In this document: positions 35,466-43,855 of the stretch, one piece after another
Position numbering within the stretch: position 1 is the first letter of the stretch
Layout: the number at the start of each line of letters is the position of its first letter
Assembly: GCA_964463355.1 (NCBI GenBank)
Contig: CAYXBP010000008.1
Span: 1-64,000, forward strand
Length of the DNA: 64,000 bases
Reading direction: 5' to 3'
Origin: Firm-04 sp964463355
Lineage (GTDB): Bacteria > Bacillota > Clostridia > Oscillospirales > Ruminococcaceae
Translations under genes and position numbers: made by a program
The notes under the pieces: generated by a model
Seen by the model: only the letters and a program-made list of their open reading frames with translations
What the model was told of the DNA's origin: nothing
Databases searched by the model: none

Positions 35466-36955
35466 CAGGATTTTGCCTTCTTTCTGCGTACACATAGTGC
35501 GATCAAAACGCCTGCGCCAAGAGCAAGGATACCGCCAATTCCCAATGGAATCAACTGATTCTTGTGATGGGTTACGGTGGCTGCATCTCTTGCAGTGGAA
35601 AGCGTTGTGGTGGTTGTTGTTGTAATTTGCGGTGTTGTCATGGTAACCTCATCGGCATATGGCTCTACTGCTACGGATTCGTCTTTGCAGTACTTTATAA
35701 CAGCATCCGCGTTAGAATACAGTGTAAATTCCTTAGCCTTGCTGAATGCCTCGGTGCTGATATCATACTGGTAGCCAAGTGCTTTTTCTCCCACAGATGT
35801 GACCGTAATGGGCAAAGTCAGCACCTCCAGTGCATCGCAGGAAACAAATGCCTGTGCGCCAATGGATTCCAATTGACTGCCAATGTTAATAAATTGCAGC
35901 GTGCGACAGAATTGGAACGCCATCTCATCAATGCGCACGATGGAATCTGCGGTAGTAACTACTTGCAGTGAGGTGCATTTGTAAAACGCTGCTTTGCGGA
36001 TCTCGGTGACACTTGCAGGCAGATGCACTACCGCAATGTATGGGTTACCCTCAAAGGCAGAATGCCCAATGATACGGATGGAATCTGGGACGGTGACTTC
36101 TAAATCATCACCGCGGTAGGCAACCAGAATATCCCCCAGCGTTACAAAATCGCCTTGATACTGCTGAAACCATTTGGTGTTGACGAGCGCATCCTGTTGC
36201 AGATTTGCGAGGGTTGCGGGCGCGTGAATGGTGCCAAGCTGTTCACAGTTATCGAAAGCACCATCGAGGATTTGGGTGACTGAATCTGGAATGGTAATGC
36301 TCTGGATGCTGCGTTGATCGGCAAAGGCGTAATAGCTGATGGTTTTTGCTGTATCCGGAATGGTAACATCGGTTACGGCATCACTGCCCTGATATGCATA
36401 CAGGATGCCATCGCCAAGAATGATACAATCATCGGTGATCTGCTGAATAAAAGCTGTGCCACTAAAAGCGCAGTAGCCGATCTCAGCGACCGTTTCGGGG
36501 ATCACAATATTGGAAAGGCGGTAGCAGTCCTCAAACGCCGAAAAACCGATTACCCTGCACTCTTCGGGTATCGTCATGCTTTGCAGATACTCGCAGCCCA
36601 TGAAGGAACAATCACCAATCTCGCGAACGGTTTTCGGCAGGATCACTTCATCGGCATAGCAATACTGAAATGCATATTCTCCGATTCTTGTCACGGGCTT
36701 TCCCTCAATGGTATCGGGAATGGTGACTACCGACTCATTGAGCCACGCAAAGGAACGAATGGTGACCTCATCACCCACGATATCATATTGCAGAGCATCC
36801 ATGATCGGGCGCGTAGTTGTTGTAGCAGATGCGGTTGCTGCATCGGTAGTTGTGGTAGTGGTTGCAGTCGTTTCTCCGCTGCATGGATATGCCCATACTG
36901 CGGATATTGCAACGGTAACGGAAACCGCCGCTACTGCCCATTGCTTGATTTTCAT
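35465..36955 (-). CDS. Surface-anchored leucine-rich repeat protein (BspA/LRR_5 type)
   Basis: A 496-aa exported protein. Signal peptide at about 1-22 (KIKQWAVAAVSVTVAISAVWA), a Thr-rich linker (TTTTTTDAATASATTTT), about ten BspA-like LRR_5 repeats (about 60-410; consensus VTIPDSVTxIxxxAFxxC), a second Thr-rich linker near 445, and a C-terminal membrane anchor (LIPLGIGGILALGAGVLIAL) followed by RRKKAKS. It should display the repeats outside the cell for binding to host or dietary ligands. It lies 15 nt after the histidine kinase stop and overlaps the CPBP start, which links surface binding with signalling. Confidence 0.9.
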   Translation of the reverse strand: MKIKQWAVAAVSVTVAISAVWAYPCSGETTATTTTTTDAATASATTTTRPIMDALQYDIVGDEVTIRSFAWLNESVVTIPDTIEGKPVTRIGEYAFQYCYADEVILPKTVREIGDCSFMGCEYLQSMTIPEECRVIGFSAFEDCYRLSNIVIPETVAEIGYCAFSGTAFIQQITDDCIILGDGILYAYQGSDAVTDVTIPDTAKTISYYAFADQRSIQSITIPDSVTQILDGAFDNCEQLGTIHAPATLANLQQDALVNTKWFQQYQGDFVTLGDILVAYRGDDLEVTVPDSIRIIGHSAFEGNPYIAVVHLPASVTEIRKAAFYKCTSLQVVTTADSIVRIDEMAFQFCRTLQFINIGSQLESIGAQAFVSCDALEVLTLPITVTSVGEKALGYQYDISTEAFSKAKEFTLYSNADAVIKYCKDESVAVEPYADEVTMTTPQITTTTTTTLSTARDAATVTHHKNQLIPLGIGGILALGAGVLIALCVRRKKAKS

Positions 36956-36970
36956 ATATGCTTTCCTCGC

Positions 36971-38407
36971 TTACGCGTTTTTGTTTTCGCTTTCGGGATG
37001 AATGATAAACCAGAAATTCGAGCCGACTCCCACTGTACTTTCCACACCAAATGCATAGTCATGCAGGCGAAGTACCGCTTTCACAATAGATAGCCCTAAG
37101 CCCGTACCCATAACCTGCCGCTGATAGTTTTCGCTGCGATAGTATTTATCAAAAATGCGTGAAAGCGTCGCCTGATCCATCCCTGCGCCCTCATCGCGTA
37201 CGGAAATGCGAATGCCTTCTGGGGTATGGCTCTGTGTAATATAGATTTGCTTGCTGTCGCCAGAATAATTCATGGCATTGTTGATGAGATTACATATCAC
37301 ACGCTCGATTTTTCCTGCGTCACAATAAACCTGTGCTTCGCCATCGGTTTGCAGATGGAAAGTATAGCCTGAAACTGCACTCAATCCGCGGTAACGCTCA
37401 ACGATCTCTTTCAGGCGGATCTCCATATCAAACGCAGAACACTCAAGGGTCATAGTGCCGTTTTCCATTTTGGAAAGATCAAGAATATCGTTGACCAGCA
37501 TGGTCAAACGGTCAGTTTCCTCAATAATCACTTGCAGATGCTCTGCGCGCTTGACAGGATTATCACCTGAAAGGTCACGGATCATTTCGGCGTAGGCTTT
37601 CAGCATGGTAAGCGGCGTACGCAAATCATGGGAGGCATTGGCGATGAGGTCACGCTGCATGGTATCCACGCGGTTGATTTCATGGCTGGCATAGGTTAGT
37701 GTACGGGCGAGGCGGTCGGCTTCAGAGTATCCGCCGCCCTTGAACTGGATATCATATCTGCCATGGGCAAGCTGTTCGGCGTCCTTGGTGATGCGCACAA
37801 TAGGATCAGAAAGACGCTTTGATACAATGTAGGAGATGATAAATGCCAGCACAATGAGCGTAAGGGTGATGACGAACAGCTGCCGTTTGAGGATATCCAA
37901 CGTGGAGGTAACGGGCACCAGCGGTGTATTTAGCACCAGATAGCCTTCGGGGGAATCCTTTTCACCAATCACCGATGCGTATATCATGATACTGGAGTGG
38001 GTAGCAGGATTCACCTGTTTGCCGTAGACGATGCCGTCACCATCGGCTTTGACCATACGGATAATGTCCATGGTCTGATTATTCAGACCGTGAATGACGC
38101 AGTTAATGCCCATCATGTCCTTGGAGTAGACTACTCTGCCATAACGATCCCGCACCTCAATGCACATATCGTTTTCCACGGCAAGCTTGGTGTAGATGTC
38201 TTCATAGCCGTCCTTTTGGTACACAGTAAGCATGGTATCCGCCAATTGAATGATATCATTGACCTTCATGCTCTCGTAAAAAGTTTGCAGAAACACGATC
38301 TGGAACACCCAAACCAGCAAAAAAACCGCCACCAGAAAGATCATAAACCAGTACCAGATATGCGAATGCATACCGAAGCGGGCTTTGGCAAGTTTTTTAG
38401 GCTTCAA
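36971..38407 (-). CDS. Sensor histidine kinase
   Basis: A 478-aa membrane kinase. TM1 at about 18-40 and TM2 at about 197-219 enclose an extracellular sensor of about 155 residues. A HAMP linker follows, then HisKA with the phospho-acceptor ASHDLRTPLTML (about His-263), then the HATPase domain with NLINNAMNY, DEGAGMD and GTGLGLSIVKAV. The start is TTG 38407, overlapping the response-regulator stop by 11 nt; an internal ATG 33 nt later (MHSHIWYW) is the alternative. It partners the adjacent OmpR-type regulator. The signal is unknown. Confidence 0.93.
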   Translation of the reverse strand: MKPKKLAKARFGMHSHIWYWFMIFLVAVFLLVWVFQIVFLQTFYESMKVNDIIQLADTMLTVYQKDGYEDIYTKLAVENDMCIEVRDRYGRVVYSKDMMGINCVIHGLNNQTMDIIRMVKADGDGIVYGKQVNPATHSSIMIYASVIGEKDSPEGYLVLNTPLVPVTSTLDILKRQLFVITLTLIVLAFIISYIVSKRLSDPIVRITKDAEQLAHGRYDIQFKGGGYSEADRLARTLTYASHEINRVDTMQRDLIANASHDLRTPLTMLKAYAEMIRDLSGDNPVKRAEHLQVIIEETDRLTMLVNDILDLSKMENGTMTLECSAFDMEIRLKEIVERYRGLSAVSGYTFHLQTDGEAQVYCDAGKIERVICNLINNAMNYSGDSKQIYITQSHTPEGIRISVRDEGAGMDQATLSRIFDKYYRSENYQRQVMGTGLGLSIVKAVLRLHDYAFGVESTVGVGSNFWFIIHPESENKNA

Positions 38408-39062
38408 ACTTGTATCCCATTCCTCTCAAGGTCACAATGAATTTCCGGTATTTGCCCAAGCTGCTGCGCAGCATCTTGATGTGGGTATCCACGGTACGGT
38501 CATCGCCAAAGAAATCGTAGCCCCACACCTGCTCCAGCAGCTTATCACGGGTTAGAGCAAGACCGCGATTGCGCACGAGATAAAACAGCAAATCATATTC
38601 CTTTGGGGTCATATTGGCGCGTTCTCCGTCCACATAGACCTCTCTGCCTGCCATATCAATGGAAAGTCCCTCAAACTGCATATGCTCCTGTGTCGGCAAT
38701 GTGCCATCACCGCGCTTGCATACTGCCTTTACCCTTGCCATCAGCTCTTTTGGGGAAAACGGCTTTACCACATAGTCATCTATTCCCAGTTCAAACCCAA
38801 AGAGTTTATCGTACTCCTCACCACGAGCTGAGAGCATAATAATGGGTGTGCTTTTCTGTTTGCGAATCTCCTTACAAGCAGAAAAGCCATCCAGTCTGGG
38901 CATCATAATATCCATGATAATGACATCAAATTCCTCATTCTTCAATAGATTGACCGCTTCCATACCATCGGCAGCTTCAGATACAGTATAGCCTTCAAAT
39001 TCGGCGTATTCACGCACCACACGGCGGATATTGCTCTCGTCATCAACAATCAGCAGTTTCAT
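38397..39062 (-). CDS. OmpR family response regulator
   Basis: A 221-aa DNA-binding regulator. Receiver domain with acidic pocket DD at 7-8, phospho-acceptor Asp-51 (VIIMDIMMP) and Lys in VVKPFSPKEL. The C-terminal winged helix ends GDDRTVDTHIKMLRSSLG, VTLRGMGYKFEA. ATG 39062 follows AAAGGAGCC at short spacing; a longer frame would include that site. First gene of the four-gene operon. I saw no clear promoter in 39063-39204; a TATAAT there has no good -35. Confidence 0.94.
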   Translation of the reverse strand: MKLLIVDDESNIRRVVREYAEFEGYTVSEAADGMEAVNLLKNEEFDVIIMDIMMPRLDGFSACKEIRKQKSTPIIMLSARGEEYDKLFGFELGIDDYVVKPFSPKELMARVKAVCKRGDGTLPTQEHMQFEGLSIDMAGREVYVDGERANMTPKEYDLLFYLVRNRGLALTRDKLLEQVWGYDFFGDDRTVDTHIKMLRSSLGKYRKFIVTLRGMGYKFEA

Positions 39063-39204
39063 ATTTGGCTCCTTTCGCAACAGCGTTGCTTTTATATTAC
39101 AATGTCACAGCATAATCATACCATATCACGGGGAATTATAACAGAGGGCTGTGAAAACTTTGTGAAATTTGCCGTAAAATTTGCTTCAGATTTGCAAAAA
39201 TCCA

Positions 39205-39233
39205 TTGACATTTACGGATGATGCTGATATAAT
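39205..39233 (+). promoter_or_regulatory. Promoter of the phosphofructokinase gene and 150-nt leader
   Basis: -35 TTGACA at 39205-39210, 17-nt spacer, -10 TATAAT at 39228-39233. The leader to 39389 is unusually long and can form an 8-bp hairpin GGTGGTGC/GCGCCGCC and a second small stem AAGCC/GGCTT, so control at the RNA level is possible. No known riboswitch was recognised. Confidence 0.8.
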
Positions 39234-39389
39234 GTGAATGAAGCATCTCCCATAATACAGCAAAAAAATTTGCGTATACTAATCAGGTAACGCCGCGCAA
39301 AGCAGGTGGTGCGGATGCGCCGCCAAGCCCTCAGGAATGGCTTTTGTGCAGCATTGCCTATAAGCAAATCACAGAAAGGACAAGATCCA

Positions 39390-40472
39390 ATGAAAAAAAG
39401 AATCGGTATTTTAACCAGCGGCGGCGATTGCCCTGGTTTGAATGCAACCATTCGCGGCGTGGCGAAGGCCTGCTTTGAAATGATGGGTGAGGACAAAGTG
39501 GAAATTGTAGGCATTTCCAATGGCTATTATGGTCTGATCCACAATATGTGCAAGGAAATGCAGCCCTCAGATTTTTCTGGTATCTTAACGCAGGGCGGTA
39601 CGATTTTGGGCACGAAGCGGCAGCCGTTTAAGATGATGACCGTCATCGGCAGTGACAACGTGGACAAGGTACAGAATATGAAGGAAACCTACAAAAAGCA
39701 AAAGCTGGATTGTCTGCTGACACTGGGCGGCAACGGTACTCATAAGACCTCGCAGTTGCTTGCCAGTGAGGGGCTGAATGTGATCGGTTTGCCCAAAACC
39801 ATTGATAACGATATTTATGGTACTGATGTGACCTTTGGCTTTCATACCGCGGTAGATATTGCCACCGATGCCATTGACCGTCTGCATACCACTGCTGCAT
39901 CCCATAGCCGTATCCTCGTGTGCGAGATCATGGGAAATAAAGCAGGGTGGCTGACTCTTAACGCAGGTATTGCCGGCGGGGCGGATATTATCTTGATTCC
40001 AGAGATCCCCTATGATATTGATGCCGTTTGCGAAGCTGTAATGAAGCGATCTGCGAAGGGCAAGTCGTTCTCTATCATTGCTGTGGCGGAGGGCGTGTTT
40101 GATCAGGAAGAAGCCATGCTGAAGAAAAAGGATAGAGCAAAAAAGCGCGAGGAAGCAGGCATTATTACGGCAACTTCTCGTATCGCAGCGCAAATTCAGG
40201 CAGGCACAGGTATTGATACTCGAATTTGTGTGCCGGGGCATATGCTACGTGGCGGCTCACCCAGCGCATATGACCGTATTCTTGCAACCAAGTTTGGTGT
40301 ACACGCTGCAAAACTGATTCAGCAGGAAAAATACGGCAGAACAGTTGCGATGGTAGGCGGTAAGGTCACCTCCAATAAGCTGGAGGACATTGCAGGGCTG
40401 ACCAAGTTTGTGGATCCCAAGGGGCAGTTGGTGCAGACTGCGAAGCGTCTGGGTGTATCTTTCGGTGATTGA
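39390..40472 (+). CDS. pfkA: 6-phosphofructokinase
   Basis: Phosphorylates fructose 6-phosphate in glycolysis; 360 aa. N-terminal RIGILTSGGDCPGLNATI nucleotide loop, catalytic PKTIDNDIYGTD and MGNKAGWLTLNAGIAGGAD for sugar binding, GHMLRGGSPSAYDR near the C terminus. The donor-determining positions read GGNGT and PKTIDND: Gly at the first site suggests ATP, while Lys at the second is typical of PPi-dependent or mixed-lineage (group III) enzymes, so the donor is uncertain. ATG 39390 follows AGAAAGGA. Confidence 0.93.
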   Translation: MKKRIGILTSGGDCPGLNATIRGVAKACFEMMGEDKVEIVGISNGYYGLIHNMCKEMQPSDFSGILTQGGTILGTKRQPFKMMTVIGSDNVDKVQNMKETYKKQKLDCLLTLGGNGTHKTSQLLASEGLNVIGLPKTIDNDIYGTDVTFGFHTAVDIATDAIDRLHTTAASHSRILVCEIMGNKAGWLTLNAGIAGGADIILIPEIPYDIDAVCEAVMKRSAKGKSFSIIAVAEGVFDQEEAMLKKKDRAKKREEAGIITATSRIAAQIQAGTGIDTRICVPGHMLRGGSPSAYDRILATKFGVHAAKLIQQEKYGRTVAMVGGKVTSNKLEDIAGLTKFVDPKGQLVQTAKRLGVSFGD

Positions 40473-40493
40473 TCTCTCAGCAAATCCAATCAA

Positions 40494-40528
40494 AAAACGA
40501 GGTTGATGGAATCCATCAGCCTCGTTTT
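40494..40528. terminator. Bidirectional terminator between pfkA and the S26-like gene
   Basis: A 16-pair stem (40494-40509 with 40513-40528; AAAACGAGG core, one wobble) with a 3-nt loop lies between convergent genes, with A/T tails in both directions. Confidence 0.85.
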
Positions 40529-40562
40529 AGTCTGTGAAGAAACTTGCACTTTATATCAAATA

Positions 40563-41795
40563 CTATTCGTCCAGATGTTTTTGTGCGGCATCCAGCATTG
40601 CGATCAAATCGCTGAAATCTACCGCAGAGTTTGCAGCAGATTTGTTTGTGGTTGGCTTGCTTGCCACGGGCTTTGCTGTGGATGCAGATTTGACTTCGGG
40701 GGTAGGCTTTGCTACAGATTTGCGTTCTGCAAGAGGCTTTGCGGCAGAAACAACTGTTGCTTCCTTGGTGAGCGTTTTCTTTGTGGCGGATGTTTTCTGC
40801 TCCGTGGCGTTTTGCTGTGCTTTATCAGCGGCAAGTTTTGCAATCAGTGCATCGGTAGAATCATCCTGTGCTGTTTCGGTATTATGCGCACTTCTGCCTG
40901 CAATGAGATCAAGCAATTCGGGGTCGGGCGCAGCAATCTGTTTTGTGGTGGAAACCGCAGGGCGTGTTGCTGTTGTATACAGCGGTAATTCAGCAGTGCC
41001 CGAAGCGGTACGCTGACTTTCAATATTCTTGCGAATGGCTGCAAATTTTTCGGCGCGACGGATGGCGGCTTCTGTTTCGGCAGCTTCCTGTGCAATGGCA
41101 TCGCGATCATCGGCAGTCTGTTCAGTAGGGGTAGCAACTTTCTGATCCAGAGCCTTTTTCTTGTTCTGCAATGCCTTTACGAACATCAAGTCGGTATCAT
41201 CGTCGTCATCATCTTCGGCATCTTCTCTGGCGGCAACGAACAATGCTGCGACATACAGTAAAACTGCAACGCAGGGTAAAATCATGCAAACCACCACACC
41301 AGCGGTTCCAGTGAGAAACCGTACCACTGCGCCCAATTCGGTGCTGCGCTGGCGGCAGATACCAATGATATCATCGGCAGGTACCGCAATAGCAGAGGCA
41401 TTTTTGGCAGTGGTGAGATAGTATACGGTCTGTGGTGTGGAATTTGTCTCGGGCGTTTCGTTCAGCACAAGGCTGATCTGCCCGATGCGACAATCGCCAG
41501 TAGTGCTGTTGTACAATACGATCTGATTGACAGCAGGGGCGAGAGTATCTTTGCCATCTAGAATCACCATTGCACCAGCCGGAATCGTGGCACGTTCATC
41601 GGTAGATTCCATATCATCGTATTCATACACATAGTAGCGGTGCCCAAACATTTTCGGCACGGTAGCTGCATCGCGAAAAGTCAGATTAACCGAAAGAGTG
41701 ATTGCCGCAAGCAGCAATAGGAAGATCACAACAACAATGCCCAACACAGAGGCTTTGCCTGCGCGGGGTTGGTTTTTGGCGTTACTCATATTCAT
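40563..41795 (-). CDS. Signal peptidase I-like membrane protein without the catalytic serine
   Basis: A 410-aa protein. TM1 is at about 17-37 (VLGIVVVIFLLLLAAITLSV). The segment YYVYEYDDMESTDERATIPAGAMVIL lines up with the SipW/S26 active-site region VxSGSMEPTIPxGSxVxV, but SGSM reads YDDM, so the nucleophile is lost. TM2 is at about 165-190. A long cytosolic tail is first acidic (EDAEDDDDDDTD) and then Ala/Lys/Thr-rich, disordered, ending in a short amphipathic VDFSDLIAMLDAAQKHL helix. A non-enzymatic scaffold role is inferred. The ATG at 41795 has no close ribosome site; AAAGGAG lies about 30 nt up. Confidence 0.55.
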   Translation of the reverse strand: MNMSNAKNQPRAGKASVLGIVVVIFLLLLAAITLSVNLTFRDAATVPKMFGHRYYVYEYDDMESTDERATIPAGAMVILDGKDTLAPAVNQIVLYNSTTGDCRIGQISLVLNETPETNSTPQTVYYLTTAKNASAIAVPADDIIGICRQRSTELGAVVRFLTGTAGVVVCMILPCVAVLLYVAALFVAAREDAEDDDDDDTDLMFVKALQNKKKALDQKVATPTEQTADDRDAIAQEAAETEAAIRRAEKFAAIRKNIESQRTASGTAELPLYTTATRPAVSTTKQIAAPDPELLDLIAGRSAHNTETAQDDSTDALIAKLAADKAQQNATEQKTSATKKTLTKEATVVSAAKPLAERKSVAKPTPEVKSASTAKPVASKPTTNKSAANSAVDFSDLIAMLDAAQKHLDE

Positions 41796-41895
41796 GGTTG
41801 CGTTTCCGGCGCGAATGCCTGAAACGCTCTCCTTTCACAGCTATACTCTGCCAAACGGCAGGCAGATTTGCGCACAGGCAAATCTTTCCTCGTAT

Positions 41896-41924
41896 AGTAT
41901 AGCACACTTTTTCGAAAATTACAA
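41896..41924 (-). promoter_or_regulatory. Promoter of the S26-like gene
   Basis: -35 TTGTAA at 41924-41919, 17-nt spacer, -10 TATACT at 41901-41896. The stretch 41925-42056 between this and the tRNA promoter shows nothing recognisable. Confidence 0.6.
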
Positions 41925-42056
41925 TTGATTTTTTGCAATTTTTTCGCTTTTTATCGTTTTGTTGCGTTTTTTAGGCGAAGATTCGTTGATTCTGCACGCC
42001 GTAACGTGCGATGTTCTGCATATGAACGGGCGAAAGAGGATTCTGCAAAGAAAAGC

Positions 42057-42085
42057 TTGACTTTTTTGATTTTTCGTGGTATACT
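42057..42085 (+). promoter_or_regulatory. Promoter of tRNA-Thr
   Basis: -35 TTGACT at 42057-42062, 17-nt spacer, -10 TATACT at 42080-42085, 12 nt before the tRNA. Confidence 0.8.
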
Positions 42086-42097
42086 ATACAGGTAAGT

Positions 42098-42170
42098 GCT
42101 GGTGTGGCTCAGTTGGTAGAGCAGCTCATTCGTAATGAGCGGGTCGCAGGTTCAAGTCCTGTCACCAGCT
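42098..42170 (+). tRNA. tRNA-Thr (anticodon CGU)
   Basis: A 73-nt cloverleaf: acceptor GCTGGTG/CACCAGC, D arm GCTC/GAGC, anticodon stem CTCAT/ATGAG with loop TTCGTAA, T arm CAGG/CCTG with TTCAAGT loop. Anticodon CGT reads ACG (Thr). The 3' CCA is not encoded. Confidence 0.97.
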
Positions 42171-42203
42171 TCTTCTATATGTGACGAAAGAGGTCGCACA
42201 GCG

Positions 42204-42228
42204 AAAAGCCACGCAGTTGCGTGGTTTT
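42204..42228 (+). terminator. Terminator of tRNA-Thr
   Basis: A stem AAAGCCACGCA/TGCGTGGTTTT with a 2-3-nt loop, about 35 nt after the tRNA. Confidence 0.75.
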
Positions 42229-42239
42229 CTGCACTTATA

Positions 42240-42470
42240 GACCAAGAAACAGATTGCAAACCGTGGATTACCTAAGGGTATTTGGGGGCTTGAACGGGCG
42301 TTTTTTTATTTTCAAGAGAATTGAGAGCAGATTTGGAGAGAAATTTCCGAAGTCTGCTCTTTTTTATTGCAAATAAGTTCCACAAAGTTTCTGACGGTTT
42401 CTTGTTCGTGATGCCGAACTGATTGGGCGTCACTACTCTCGATTGGTTCGGCATTTTTATTTCCCGTATA
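42240..42470. other. Hairpin-rich intergenic stretch after tRNA-Thr
   Basis: There is no gene here. It contains a T7 run at about 42301, a stem GAGCAGA/TCTGCTC followed by TTTTTTATT (about 42327-42365) and a stem ATGCCGAAC/GTTCGGCAT followed by TTTTTATTT (about 42410-42463). These are two further terminator-like structures in the rightward direction with no gene of their own before them. The first 70 nt could be read as KKQIANRGLPKGIWGLERA, without a start. It could be a decayed integrated element at a tRNA 3' end or a dispersed repeat. Confidence 0.45.
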
Positions 42471-42523
42471 CATTATAAAGGGAAGTGCGTTGACAAGGAG
42501 CATTTTTCGGCGTGAAAGAATAG

Positions 42524-42552
42524 TTGACTTTTTGTACGAGGCATGGTATAAT
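42524..42552 (+). promoter_or_regulatory. Promoter of the tmk operon
   Basis: -35 TTGACT at 42524-42529, 17-nt spacer, -10 TATAAT at 42547-42552. Confidence 0.8.
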
Positions 42553-42589
42553 GTATCATGATTCAGTATGTAAAAAAGGAGCCGAGTCC

Positions 42590-43270
42590 ATGGTGGAAGA
42601 ACGTTTATTGTTTGTGATAGAAGGTCTTGACGGCTGCGGAAAATCGACCCAGCTGCCCCTTGTATCCGATGCATTGAATGCAATGGGAATCTCAAATCGC
42701 TCCATCAGCTATCCTGATTACGAAAGTGAATCTTCTGCACTGGTGCGGTTGTATCTGAAGGGCGCGTTTGGCGGCAGTGCCGACGATGTCAATGCCTATG
42801 CTGCATCGAGTTTTTACGCTGTTGACCGCTATGCTTCTTATATGCAATACTGGAAACAGGATTACGAAAACGGCACAGCGATCCTCGCTGGACGTTATGT
42901 CAGCTCCAATGCGATCTATCAGATGACAAAGCTTCCTTGTTCAGCATGGGATAATTATCTTGCATGGCTTGCCGATTACGAATATGAGAAGTTGGCTCTT
43001 CCGCGTCCTGATGCCGTGATTTTTCTGGATATGCCCCTTACGCTTTCGCAAAAGCTGTTGTTGCAGCGGTACGAAGGTGAAGATAACCGCAGGGATATTC
43101 ATGAGCGTGATTTGGAATATCTTGCCAAATGCCGCGAGGCCGCTATGTATGCTGCCCGAAAATGTGGATGGCATATCTTGCCTTGTGCCGATGAAAACGG
43201 ACTGTTGCCCCGTGAAGTGATGACTTGGCGTATCGCAGATATGCTAACGCAGATTGCACATAAGGTTTGA
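42590..43270 (+). CDS. tmk: Thymidylate kinase-like deoxynucleotide kinase
   Basis: Predicted to phosphorylate dTMP to dTDP; 226 aa. P-loop EGLDGCGKST near residues 11-20, the acceptor-binding FYAVDRYASY near 69-78, AGRYVSSNAIYQ (DRY/GRY motif) and a lid region QRYEGEDNRRDIHE. The lid and substrate loops differ somewhat from canonical Tmk, and clostridia can have two such kinases, so another dNMP could be the substrate. ATG 42590 follows AAAAGGAG. Confidence 0.85.
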   Translation: MVEERLLFVIEGLDGCGKSTQLPLVSDALNAMGISNRSISYPDYESESSALVRLYLKGAFGGSADDVNAYAASSFYAVDRYASYMQYWKQDYENGTAILAGRYVSSNAIYQMTKLPCSAWDNYLAWLADYEYEKLALPRPDAVIFLDMPLTLSQKLLLQRYEGEDNRRDIHERDLEYLAKCREAAMYAARKCGWHILPCADENGLLPREVMTWRIADMLTQIAHKV

Positions 43271-43309
43271 CCGCTACTGTATACGATATGATGAAAAAGG
43301 AGAACACAG

Positions 43310-43855
43310 ATGATTTACGTATTCCTTGCCAAAGGGTTTGAAGAAGTAGAGGCACTTGCTCCGGTAGATTGCCTGCGCCGCGCGGGCAAACAGGTGAAAA
43401 CAGTCGGCATCGGTGGAAAGGTGATCGAGGGTGCCCACGGGATTTCTGTGACTGCTGATATTACCGAAGATGCAATGGTGCTGGATCACACTTTGGAAAT
43501 GGTCGTGCTGCCAGGTGGTATGCCTGGAACGCTCAATCTGGGGCAAAGCGATACAGTGAAAAAAACACTGCAATTTGCAAAGGAGCAGGATCTGTGGATT
43601 ACCGCAATTTGTGCAGCCCCGTCCGTTCTGGGCAGAGAAGGCTTGTTAAAAGACAAAAAAGCTGTGGTGTATCCCGGTATGGAAAAAGAACTGCATTGCG
43701 CAAAGATAGGGCATGAAGCAATTTGCGTGGACGGAAAAACGATTACCGCAAAAGGCCCAGGCGTTGCCTTCGACTTTTCCTTGAAGCTGGTTGAGGTGCT
43801 GCTGGGGAAGGAAGTACGCAAATCCCTTGCGGAAAAAATGGTTTACAAGAAATGA
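43310..43855 (+). CDS. DJ-1/PfpI (ThiJ) family protein
   Basis: A 181-aa protein of the DJ-1 superfamily. The nucleophile-elbow Cys-101 lies in ITAICAAPSVLG and the partner Glu in FEEVEALAP (residues 10-18). Close bacterial relatives are YajL-like chaperones or glyoxalase/deglycase-type proteins; the activity is debated. ATG 43310 follows AAAAGGAG. Its stop overlaps the next start as ATGA. Confidence 0.92.
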   Translation: MIYVFLAKGFEEVEALAPVDCLRRAGKQVKTVGIGGKVIEGAHGISVTADITEDAMVLDHTLEMVVLPGGMPGTLNLGQSDTVKKTLQFAKEQDLWITAICAAPSVLGREGLLKDKKAVVYPGMEKELHCAKIGHEAICVDGKTITAKGPGVAFDFSLKLVEVLLGKEVRKSLAEKMVYKK

